Origin: Alphaproteobacteria bacterium
GTDB taxonomy: Bacteria; Pseudomonadota; Alphaproteobacteria; Sphingomonadales; Emcibacteraceae
Reading direction: 5' to 3'
DNA length: 5,069 nucleotides
NCBI GenBank assembly: GCA_013152615.1
Contig: JAADGA010000132.1
Coordinates: forward strand, 1-5,069
Of this stretch, positions 1-5,069 are shown piece by piece. The notes below the pieces were generated by a model. That model was not told the origin of the DNA, searched no databases, and saw only the letters and a program-made list of their open reading frames with translations. A program made the translations under genes and the position numbers. Within the stretch, counting starts at the first letter, position 1; each line of letters starts with the position of its first letter.

Positions 1-45
1 AAACAGGGAAGGCCACGGTATTTTTTTTCGACAGGGGGGTGGTAA
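1..45 (+). CDS. Possible C-terminal tail of an upstream gene (partial)
   Basis: The first frame is open from the left edge and ends at TAA (43-45), encoding a 14-residue tail that ends in FFSTGGW. The last A of this stop is the first base of the acoA ATG (TAATG), an arrangement typical of translationally coupled operon genes. In relatives of this cluster an acoX-like gene often precedes acoA, but the tail is far too short to identify. The other two forward frames are also open across this stretch, so the claim rests mainly on the TAATG overlap. The run of eight T at 21-28 has no clear hairpin before it and is not taken as a terminator. Confidence 0.3.
   Translation, partial: KQGRPRYFFSTGGW
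33..39 (+). promoter_or_regulatory. Ribosome binding site deciding the acoA start
   Basis: The purine run AGGGGGG lies 5 bases before ATG at 45. It overlaps the alternative GTG at 39, which makes GTG an unlikely start. The choice of ATG 45 removes two residues (MV) from the longest reading. Confidence 0.6.
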
Positions 46-1013
46 TGGGGCTTGCTAAACATCAGATACTTGATGCCTATCGCCGAATGAAAACCATCCG
101 TGAATTTGAAGAGCGTATCCATATTGAAAACACCACCGGGGAAATCCCGGGATTCGTCCATCTCTATGCCGGTCAGGAGGCGGTGGCCACCGGGGTCTGT
201 CTGCATCTGAGGGATAGTGATTATATCGGCAGCACCCACAGGGGCCACGGCCACAGTATCGCCAAGGGCTGTGATGTCGCGGCGATGATGCTGGAGATTT
301 ACGGCAGAAAGGGTGGCCTTTGCGCCGGTAAGGGCGGGTCAATGCATATCGCCGATTTTGCCAAGGGCATGCTTGGAGCCAATGCTATTGTCGGCGGTAA
401 TCCGCCGCTGGTTGTCGGCGCGGCGCTGACGGCGAAAGTGATGGAAACCGACGGGGTTGCGGTTGCTTTTTCCGGCGATGGTGCCTCCAATCAGGGAACA
501 ACTTTCGAGGCGATGAATATGGCGGTTGTGTTGCAGTTGCCGGTGGTTTTTGTCTTCGAAAATAATGGTTACGGCGAAGGAACCGGCTGTGATTATGCCG
601 TCGGGGCCAAGAGCATTGCCGACCGGGCCGCGGGTTTCGGCCTGCCAGCGGTCGCTGTGGATGGCACCGATTTTTTCGCCGTGGAGGCCGCTGCCGGAGA
701 AGCCATTGACCGGGCGCGCGCCGGACAGGGGCCAAGTGCGATTGAGGCCTCGGCCATGCGGTTTTACGGCCATTTCGAGGGTGATCCGCAGGCCTACCGA
801 TCCGCAGAAGAGCTGGCGCAAATAAGAGAATCCGCAGACTGCCTGAAAATTTTTCGGGCGCAATCCGCCGCCCGCAATCTGGTTGATGTCCGCGCACTGG
901 ATCAGATTGATCACGAGGTATCCGGATTGATTGATAGCGCTGTCGCTAGCGCACGCGGTGCCGATTTTCCCACGGTTGATGACCTGTTGACCGACGTTTA
1001 TGTCTCTTATTAA
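45..1013 (+). CDS. acoA: Acetoin dehydrogenase-type E1 component, alpha subunit (thiamine diphosphate-dependent)
   Basis: This is the alpha subunit of a heterotetrameric E1 that binds thiamine diphosphate and starts oxidative cleavage of acetoin or a related 2-oxo/hydroxyketone substrate in the cytoplasm. The 322-residue product has the usual family length. Numbered from ATG 45, one sees MKTIREFEERIHIE near the N-terminus, PGFVHLYAGQEA at about 36-47, THRGHGH near 64-70, GKGGSMHI near 95-102, and the cofactor/Mg motif starting GDGASNQGT at 144 and closing with ENNGYGEGT about 30 residues on. The STHRGHGH and GIPGFVHLYAG-like segments resemble AcoA more than pyruvate or branched-chain E1 alpha; this family choice is from memory of the sequences. 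It is followed by the beta subunit after 32 bases and is surely co-transcribed with it. Substrate is inferred: pyruvate-type activity is the main alternative. Confidence 0.92.
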   Translation: MGLAKHQILDAYRRMKTIREFEERIHIENTTGEIPGFVHLYAGQEAVATGVCLHLRDSDYIGSTHRGHGHSIAKGCDVAAMMLEIYGRKGGLCAGKGGSMHIADFAKGMLGANAIVGGNPPLVVGAALTAKVMETDGVAVAFSGDGASNQGTTFEAMNMAVVLQLPVVFVFENNGYGEGTGCDYAVGAKSIADRAAGFGLPAVAVDGTDFFAVEAAAGEAIDRARAGQGPSAIEASAMRFYGHFEGDPQAYRSAEELAQIRESADCLKIFRAQSAARNLVDVRALDQIDHEVSGLIDSAVASARGADFPTVDDLLTDVYVSY

Positions 1014-1035
1014 CTGCCAAATATTAACTGCCAAA
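1008..1035 (+). repeat. 14-bp perfect tandem duplication at the acoA/acoB junction
   Basis: TATTAACTGCCAAA occurs twice back to back, at 1008-1021 and 1022-1035. The first copy contains the acoA stop codon (1011-1013); the second ends against the GG of the acoB ribosome binding site. The duplication accounts for 14 of the 32 bases separating the two genes, so the ancestral spacer was probably 18 bases. Confidence 0.9.
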
Positions 1036-1037
1036 GG
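1033..1037 (+). promoter_or_regulatory. Ribosome binding site of acoB
   Basis: AAAGG lies 8 bases before ATG at 1046. The upstream in-frame GTG at 1037 overlaps this site and has no purine run at a proper distance, so ATG 1046 is preferred. Confidence 0.55.
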
Positions 1038-1045
1038 TGCCGACA

Positions 1046-2050
1046 ATGACACAAAAAACTATTCGCCAAGCCCTTAATGACGCATTACGACAGGAAATGG
1101 GCCGCGATAACCGGGTTATAATTCTTGGTGAAGATGTTGCCGGTGGGCAGGGCGGAACGGGAATTATTGACGCTTACGGCGGTCCGCTCGGGGTGACCAA
1201 AGGGCTGATCGGCGATTTTGGCTCCCGTCGGGTTATTGATACCCCGATAACGGAATCAGCCATCATGGGTGCCGCGGCCGGGGCGGCGGCGACCGGCCTC
1301 AGACCGGTGGCCGAGCTGATGTTTGTCGATTTTATGGGGGTGTGTTTTGATCAGATATTCAATCAGGCCGCCAAATTTCGCTATATGTTCGGTGGCAAGA
1401 CCAGAACTCCGATGGTTATTCGCACGACTATCGGGGCGGGGATGCGCACCGCGGCCCAGCATTCCCAGTGCCTTTATCATATGTTTACTTCGGTTCCCGG
1501 CCTTAAATGCGTGCTGCCGTCCAATGCCTATGATGCCAAGGGCTTGCTGATTGAGGCAATCCGCGATGATGATCCGGTTATTTTCTTTGAAAACAAGCTG
1601 CTTTATGATCATGCCTGCGAGGTTCCCGATGAAAGCTATGCCATCCCGTTTGGTGAGGCCAATGTGGTTCGCGACGGTGATGATATTACGATTGTTGCCT
1701 TTTCGAGAATGGTTCATATTGCCGAAGCAGCGGCGAAAAAACTTGCGGATGACGGCATATCGGTTGAGGTCATTGACCCCAGAACCACGTCACCACTGGA
1801 TGAGGAAACCATTCTTGATTCGGTGGCCCATACCGGTCGTCTGATCGTTGTTGATGAATCCGCGGCGCGTTGCGGTATGGCGGCGGACATTGCCGGTCTG
1901 GTGGTGGCAAAGGCCTTTGATCACCTGAAGGCACCGATCATTCAGCTGACCCCGCCTCATACCCCGGTTCCCTTTTCGCCGCCGCTCGAGGATGCCTATG
2001 TGCCGAGCGCAGACTCGGTTGTTGCGGCTGCCCGTAACATATTGAAATAA
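1046..2050 (+). CDS. acoB: Acetoin dehydrogenase-type E1 component, beta subunit
   Basis: The 334-residue product is the beta subunit of the E1 enzyme and pairs with the alpha subunit encoded just upstream. Numbered from ATG 1046, the N-terminal transketolase-like pyrimidine-binding domain covers roughly 3-180 and the transketolase C-terminal domain roughly 200-325. Visible family marks are ILGEDVAGGQGG near 26-37, DTPITES with the glutamate (about 70) expected to activate the cofactor, FVDFMGVCFDQIFNQAAKFR, the AQHSQ segment with its histidine at about 139, PYDAKGLL-like NAYDAKGLL, and VIDPRTTSPLD in the C-terminal domain. The segments NQAAKFRYMFGGK and APHTPVPFS-like PPHTPVPFS fit AcoB well. 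The longest frame starts at GTG 1037, but the Shine-Dalgarno position favours ATG 1046. The stop lies 10 bases before acoC. Confidence 0.92.
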   Translation: MTQKTIRQALNDALRQEMGRDNRVIILGEDVAGGQGGTGIIDAYGGPLGVTKGLIGDFGSRRVIDTPITESAIMGAAAGAAATGLRPVAELMFVDFMGVCFDQIFNQAAKFRYMFGGKTRTPMVIRTTIGAGMRTAAQHSQCLYHMFTSVPGLKCVLPSNAYDAKGLLIEAIRDDDPVIFFENKLLYDHACEVPDESYAIPFGEANVVRDGDDITIVAFSRMVHIAEAAAKKLADDGISVEVIDPRTTSPLDEETILDSVAHTGRLIVVDESAARCGMAADIAGLVVAKAFDHLKAPIIQLTPPHTPVPFSPPLEDAYVPSADSVVAAARNILK

Positions 2051-2060
2051 AGATAAAATC

Positions 2061-3182
2061 ATGACTCTGAAAGCTGTTACCGTCCCGAAATGGGGGCTAT
2101 CAATGAATGAAGGCGAGCTGATCCAGTGGCATGTTGCCCCCGGAGACGATATCACCGTCGGTCAGGAAATTGCCGAAATCGAAACCAGCAAGATTGCCGG
2201 CCCGGTTGAAGCCGCCGTAGCCGGCAGGCTGCGGCGGATTATCGCAAAAGAGGGGGAAATGCTGCCGGTGGTGGCGCTGCTGGCGGTGCTGGCGGCAGAT
2301 AGCGACAGTGACGACGATATTGATGCCTTCGTTGCGGGCTTTGAGGTAAAGGATCAGGCGGATGATGCGGGCGATGGGGCTACGCTGCCGCTATCGGGTC
2401 AGCTGTCCCTGAATGATATGGAAATTTCTTATCTGGAGGTTGGGCCCGGTGACCGCAATCCGGACCTCGCCCCGGTGGTGTTGATTCATGGCTTTGGCGG
2501 TGATGGTAACAATTGGCTGTTTAACATGGCAAAGCTTGGCGAAAATCGCCGGGTCATCGCCCTTGATCTGCCCGGGCATGGCCGGTCGTCAAAAAATATT
2601 ACCGATGGCTCGATCACAGGGCTGGCGGCGGTTGTTGGCGATTTTATCGCGGCCCTTGGTCTTGACAGGGTTGCTCTTGGCGGTCATTCACTGGGGGCGG
2701 CGGTGGCACTGCATTATGCGATCAATAACCCGGACCGGGTGGACCGGCTGGCATTGATTTGTCCGGCCTTGGTCGGGCGGGCGGTAAATCCTGATTATGT
2801 CACCGGTTTTATTCAGGCCCGCACCCGTAAACAGCTTAAACCGGTGCTGCAACTGTTATTTTCGGATGAGCAGCTGGTCACGGCCAATCTGGTTAATGAT
2901 ATGGTAAAATACAAGCGTCTTGACGGCGTTGCCACCGTGCTGGATATGATTGCCGCGGCGGACCTGTTCAAAACAGTTATCTTTGATCCCGCCGATATTG
3001 ACCGGCTGCCCATGCCGATTTGCCTGATAGCGGGGGAGGATGACAAGATTATTTGCGGGACGGAGCCCGGTATTATCACCGGGGACAAGGTTACGACCCA
3101 CCGCTTAAAGCAGGCCGGGCATATGCCACACATGGAACGCCCCGAAAAAGTCAATGAGATATTAACGGATTTTTTCTGTTAG
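2061..3182 (+). CDS. acoC: Acetoin dehydrogenase-type E2: lipoyl domain fused to alpha/beta hydrolase
   Basis: The 373-residue protein has an N-terminal lipoyl domain (about 2-78) with the lipoylation site ETSK at lysine 44, an acidic linker (about 79-110) and an alpha/beta hydrolase fold (about 118-373). The hydrolase part shows the oxyanion-hole motif HGFGG (143-147), DLPGHGRS (169-176), the nucleophile elbow GHSLG with serine 210, an acidic residue in GEDD (325-328, aspartate 327 or 328) and histidine 354 in AGHMPHMERP. This two-domain architecture and length match AcoC, in which the hydrolase fold replaces the usual acyltransferase core; no HxxxDG catalytic motif and no E1/E3-binding subunit domain are visible. 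Role inferred: carry the acyl unit from E1 on lipoate and transfer it to CoA. The ribosome binding site is weak (AAAGAT region), so translation may be coupled to acoB, 10 bases upstream. Confidence 0.9.
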   Translation: MTLKAVTVPKWGLSMNEGELIQWHVAPGDDITVGQEIAEIETSKIAGPVEAAVAGRLRRIIAKEGEMLPVVALLAVLAADSDSDDDIDAFVAGFEVKDQADDAGDGATLPLSGQLSLNDMEISYLEVGPGDRNPDLAPVVLIHGFGGDGNNWLFNMAKLGENRRVIALDLPGHGRSSKNITDGSITGLAAVVGDFIAALGLDRVALGGHSLGAAVALHYAINNPDRVDRLALICPALVGRAVNPDYVTGFIQARTRKQLKPVLQLLFSDEQLVTANLVNDMVKYKRLDGVATVLDMIAAADLFKTVIFDPADIDRLPMPICLIAGEDDKIICGTEPGIITGDKVTTHRLKQAGHMPHMERPEKVNEILTDFFC

Positions 3183-3184
3183 GG

Positions 3185-3236
3185 ATTGCTGATTTATCGG
3201 TTATTGCTGATTTATCGGTTATTGCTGATTTATCGG
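3185..3236. repeat. 18-bp tandem repeat, nearly three copies, between convergent genes
   Basis: The unit ATTGCTGATTTATCGGTT is perfect at 3185-3202 and 3203-3220, and its first 16 bases recur at 3221-3236. It fills almost the whole gap between the acoC stop (3180-3182) and the stop of the minus-strand regulator (3230-3232), and the last copy includes that stop and the final codons. No stem followed by a T run is visible, so it does not look like an ordinary terminator. Because the unit is 18 bases, every copy repeats the same minus-strand TAA in frame. Confidence 0.93.
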
Positions 3237-4375
3237 CTAAAGCCCCGGGAAAGAACGTGGGTAAGGCTGGTCCGGTTGCGCACTTTCAGTTTGGGATAGA
3301 TGGCACATAAATGATTTTCAACGGTTCGGATGCTGATCCCCAGTTTTTCGGCAATCTGGATATTGGTCAGGCCGAGGGTGATCTGGCGGGCAATATCCTT
3401 TTCACGACCGGTCAGATGACAGCGTTCCATAACCTGATCATTGACCCTGAAGTCAGTGGCGACGGAGCTATAGATAATGAACCGCAGGCCGTCGTTCATA
3501 TTCTCCGTCGTAACAGCTTTTATGTCACAGGTCAGCGCATGGTCATTCAAACAGATCTGACGGTGGCAGCTCGTCCGGTCCCGGGAAAAACTGTTTTTCA
3601 TCTCCTGACAGGTCTGAAAAATTTCCGGCGGCAGGGATGAGGCGGAACTATCCGGTGTTGTCTGGCTGAAATGCTGTCTCAGCAGGCTTGACTGATAGAG
3701 GATATCCATTTTTTCATTCACTATCATCAGCCCGGCGTTATGCATGTCTTCGCCCAGACTCTGGATAATGCTCTGGCGTTCATTGAGCAGGGCGCGTGAG
3801 GTCAGATTTCCCATTGCCCCCTGTAACGTCGGCACCAGAAGTTTCGCCTTGGCCAGGCTCCTGTCGGAGAAGCCGCCCTTGCCTTTGGGGCGATGCAGCC
3901 CGATCAGCAGGTTATTGTCCTCATCAGACCTCAGGGCGATTCTCATCAGCATCAGATGATGAATACCAAGCGGACGCAGGAAAGTATTGTAAAAGAAGCC
4001 GCCGGTAAAATTATTATAGTCAATATGATTTTCCAGAAGGATGACCCGGGATATTTCAGGATGGCCAAGGTAACATCTGGATTTCCGGTCAAATAATAAT
4101 GTTACCGCCGGGTCTTTCACAAAAAAACCGTTGACGTAATCCTTGTGCATTCTCTGGGACACGCCGAAGGAGCAGTTAAAGCCGATATTCATCTTGTTTT
4201 TAATGCCAATGCTCAGCAGGACACCGGTTTCCGCACCGAGAAAGCGGGTAAGATCTTCTAAAGTTTCATCTTTAAAAGTCTCAAAATTTTGACATGATAC
4301 CAGTTCGTTCCCCAATTTCACGACGTCATCAATATCATTTGCACTGAGCATATTATACTGGTTCAAAACAAACAT
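3230..4375 (-). CDS. LuxR/GerE-family transcriptional regulator with long N-terminal sensory region
   Basis: The 381-residue protein ends in a clear GerE-type DNA-binding domain (about 319-378): LTGREKDIAR, GLTNIQIAEKLGIS, then the recognition helix IRTVENHLCAIYPKLKV and a final NRTSLTHVL. The N-terminal 200 residues have no signal peptide or membrane segment and could be a GAF-like sensor (GAETGVLLSIG near 47-57, LIGLHRPKGKGGFSD near 157-171); a second short segment near 214-236 (AGLMIVNEKMDILYQSS) is PAS-like. Both assignments are tentative. It lacks a phosphoacceptor receiver domain, so it probably senses a ligand rather than a kinase. Start ATG 4375 has AAAGG only one base away, too close to be ideal; ATG 4351 is an alternative, and an in-frame TGA prevents a longer reading. 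It converges on acoC and diverges from the receptor gene, its likeliest target. Confidence 0.85.
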   Translation of the reverse strand: MFVLNQYNMLSANDIDDVVKLGNELVSCQNFETFKDETLEDLTRFLGAETGVLLSIGIKNKMNIGFNCSFGVSQRMHKDYVNGFFVKDPAVTLLFDRKSRCYLGHPEISRVILLENHIDYNNFTGGFFYNTFLRPLGIHHLMLMRIALRSDEDNNLLIGLHRPKGKGGFSDRSLAKAKLLVPTLQGAMGNLTSRALLNERQSIIQSLGEDMHNAGLMIVNEKMDILYQSSLLRQHFSQTTPDSSASSLPPEIFQTCQEMKNSFSRDRTSCHRQICLNDHALTCDIKAVTTENMNDGLRFIIYSSVATDFRVNDQVMERCHLTGREKDIARQITLGLTNIQIAEKLGISIRTVENHLCAIYPKLKVRNRTSLTHVLSRGFSR

Positions 4376-4384
4376 GCCTTTCTG

Positions 4385-4407
4385 ATTGAAAGTAACAGGT
4401 TTTCAAT
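4385..4407. promoter_or_regulatory. Inverted repeat upstream of the luxR-type gene (possible operator)
   Basis: ATTGAAA (4385-4391) and TTTCAAT (4401-4407) form a perfect 7-bp inverted repeat around a 9-base centre, 10 bases before the regulator's start codon. The position suits an autoregulatory operator or a leader hairpin. Which protein binds is unknown. Confidence 0.4.
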
Positions 4408-4409
4408 TA

Positions 4410-4487
4410 TTTCCGGAAACCACCTTTGGTACCCACTTGTGGCACCTGTTTCTGGTAACCACCTTTGGCACCCACCTCCGGGTTCCC
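4410..4487. repeat. Degenerate 39-bp-period direct repeat, two copies
   Basis: Copies begin at 4410 and 4449. Over their first 27 bases (4410-4436 and 4449-4475) they match at 24 positions, sharing AACCACCTTTGG and ACCCAC; beyond that they diverge. Short palindromes lie inside: TTTCCGGAAA (4410-4419), GGTACC (4429-4434) and CCAC-TT-GTGG (4433-4442). The repeat sits in the divergent promoter region, so tandem protein-binding sites are possible. Confidence 0.75.
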
Positions 4488-4490
4488 GGA
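4477..4490. promoter_or_regulatory. GC-rich inverted repeat TCCGGG-TT-CCCGGA
   Basis: A perfect 6-bp inverted repeat with a 2-base centre closes the second 39-bp copy. The loop is too small and no T run follows, so it is more like a protein-binding palindrome than a terminator. Binding protein unknown. Confidence 0.35.
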
Positions 4491-4534
4491 TTTCAACCCT
4501 GAAGCCCGCCTATTATAGCTAATTTTTCTTATGG

Positions 4535-4555
4535 GAGGAAATGAGTATTTTCCTC
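4535..4555. promoter_or_regulatory. 21-bp inverted repeat over the putative -35 region of the receptor promoter
   Basis: GAGGAAA (4535-4541) and TTTCCTC (4549-4555) form a perfect 7-bp inverted repeat with a 7-base centre. It ends 2 bases before the TATAAT box and occupies the place of the -35 hexamer. The overall size is close to that of boxes bound by LuxR-type dimers, which is suggestive only. Confidence 0.42.
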
Positions 4556-4557
4556 TA

Positions 4558-4563
4558 TATAAT
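4558..4563 (+). promoter_or_regulatory. Candidate -10 box for the TonB receptor gene
   Basis: TATAAT matches the sigma-70 consensus exactly and lies 72 bases before the receptor start in an AT-rich stretch. No good -35 hexamer is found 16-18 bases upstream; an inverted repeat lies there instead, consistent with an activator-dependent promoter. Confidence 0.4.
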
Positions 4564-4620
4564 GGCTCCCTGATATTGATCATAGTGGATTTAACAATAA
4601 AAACCAGAATTTTCACTTAT

Positions 4621-4628
4621 AGGGAGAG
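4621..4628 (+). promoter_or_regulatory. Ribosome binding site of the TonB receptor gene
   Basis: AGGGAGAG lies 7 bases before ATG 4636. The alternative ATG at 4669, which would give a more usual signal-peptide length, has AGGA directly against it with no spacer, so 4636 is preferred. Confidence 0.65.
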
Positions 4629-4635
4629 ATAATCC

Positions 4636-5069
4636 ATGTCAATACAGAGAGATAATGAGTCTTCAGGAATGGGAAAAAAATACCGATGTGCCATTTTAAA
4701 GGCAGTATGTTTGGGCAGTATATCATTATGGGCCGTGCAGACCGCACAGGCAGAACCGGCAAAAAGCAAAATCCATAAAAAATCAGCAAAGGTTAACAAG
4801 AATGATGTGCTTGAAGAGATCATTGTTACCGCGCGGAAAAGAGAAGAAGGATTGCAGACAATCCCGGTCTCTGTCACCGCCTTCAACGCCGAAGCGATGA
4901 AAGCCCGCAACCTGACCAAATTGACTGATATTGGTAATTTTGCGCCGAATGTTTCGATGGACGCCACCACCGGCAACGGCAGCGGCAGTAATGTCATGAT
5001 TTATATCCGTGGTGTCGGCCAGAATGACTTCCTGTTTACCACTGACCCCGGGGTTGGCATTTATATCGA
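4636..5069 (+). CDS. TonB-dependent outer-membrane receptor, N-terminal part (cut by window edge)
   Basis: The first 144 residues are present with no stop. Residues 1-39 form a signal peptide with a long basic n-region (GKKYR), a hydrophobic core (about 19-34) and a cleavage motif AQA before E40. After a lysine-rich stretch (41-57) comes the TonB box LEEIIVTARKREE (59-71), then the plug domain: LQTIPVSVTAF, LTKLTDIGNFAPNVS and IRGVGQNDFLFTTDPGVGIY. This order is typical of large TonB receptors that import siderophores, cobalamin or, in many marine and soil proteobacteria, carbohydrates and other organic substrates. The substrate cannot be told from this part. The beta-barrel lies beyond the window. 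It is divergent from the LuxR-type regulator and probably controlled by it. Confidence 0.93.
   Translation, partial: MSIQRDNESSGMGKKYRCAILKAVCLGSISLWAVQTAQAEPAKSKIHKKSAKVNKNDVLEEIIVTARKREEGLQTIPVSVTAFNAEAMKARNLTKLTDIGNFAPNVSMDATTGNGSGSNVMIYIRGVGQNDFLFTTDPGVGIYI

Larger units (their letters stand above)
4376..4635. other. Divergent intergenic region between regulator and TonB receptor
   Basis: These 260 bases separate the start codons of two divergent genes and must carry promoters for both. They hold, from left to right, an inverted repeat by the regulator start, a 39-bp-period direct repeat, a GC-rich palindrome, an AT-rich stretch with a second inverted repeat and a TATAAT box, and the receptor's ribosome binding site. 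A minus-strand reading frame (GTG 4616 to 4407, 69 codons) crosses it, but it has no ribosome binding site and covers both leaders, so it is not called. No RNA gene was recognised. Confidence 0.7.

Noticed and set aside
21..28. Run of eight T as the tail of a rho-independent terminator
   Set aside because: No convincing GC-rich stem precedes it within the visible bases, and it lies inside a frame that seems to end at the acoA start.
1029..1039. 11-mer TGCCAAAGGTG shared with the minus strand of 4460-4470
   Set aside because: Several 11-base matches are expected by chance in a window of this size on two strands.
339..1052. Long minus-strand frames opposite acoA and acoB (also 1256-1717)
   Set aside because: They lie fully opposite strongly recognisable genes, have no recognisable domain, and are shadows of the codon bias.
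3180..3299. Possible stop-codon read-through of acoC: the frame after TAG stays open through the 18-bp repeats to TAG at 3297-3299
   Set aside because: No read-through signal is seen, and AcoC already has its full usual length; the open frame follows from the repeat unit being a multiple of three.
3311..3640. Plus-strand frame of 109 codons opposite the regulator
   Set aside because: It is antisense to the conserved GerE domain and adjoining region, and has no recognisable protein features.
4541..4573. 10-residue leader-peptide-like ORF preceded by GGGAGG
   Set aside because: The spacer to ATG is only two bases and the ORF contains the TATAAT box, so it would not be transcribed from that promoter.
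4407..4616. 69-codon minus-strand frame across the divergent region
   Set aside because: GTG start without ribosome binding site, covers both gene leaders, and its repeated C-terminal part simply reflects the 39-bp DNA repeat.

Overview
The window looks like chromosomal DNA from a Gram-negative proteobacterium. It holds the start of a TonB-dependent outer-membrane receptor and a three-gene acetoin-dehydrogenase-type complex of the kind described in Ralstonia and Pseudomonas. An alphaproteobacterial host is plausible from the style of the receptor, but this is only an impression; nothing in the window fixes the taxon. Gene bodies are moderately GC-rich, and the one long intergenic region is clearly richer in AT.

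Layout: (1) 45-3182, plus strand, a tight operon acoA-acoB-acoC. It encodes the E1 alpha and E1 beta subunits of a thiamine-diphosphate 2-oxo acid/acetoin dehydrogenase, then a short E2 made of one lipoyl domain fused to an alpha/beta hydrolase. A reading frame entering from the left edge stops in a TAATG overlap with the acoA start, so the operon may begin upstream. (2) 3183-3236, a three-copy 18-bp tandem repeat between convergent genes. (3) 3230-4375, minus strand, a LuxR/GerE-type transcription regulator with a long N-terminal sensory part. (4) 4376-4635, a divergent promoter region holding a 39-bp-period direct repeat, several inverted repeats and a TATAAT box. (5) 4636 to the right edge, plus strand, the first 144 residues of a TonB-dependent receptor with signal peptide, TonB box and start of the plug domain.

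How it may work together: E1 (AcoA+AcoB) would decarboxylate or cleave its substrate on thiamine diphosphate and pass the acyl or hydroxyalkyl unit to the lipoyl lysine of AcoC, which would transfer it to CoA. An E3 (dihydrolipoamide dehydrogenase) is required but is not in the window. The LuxR-type regulator is divergent from the receptor and shares its upstream region, so the receptor and its own gene are its most likely targets; a link to the aco genes is only suggested by adjacency. No RNA gene, transposase, CRISPR array or convincing rho-independent terminator was seen. The most noteworthy points are the three separate short tandem duplications at gene junctions, the operator-like palindromes in the divergent region, and the pairing of an acetoin-type dehydrogenase with a TonB receptor.
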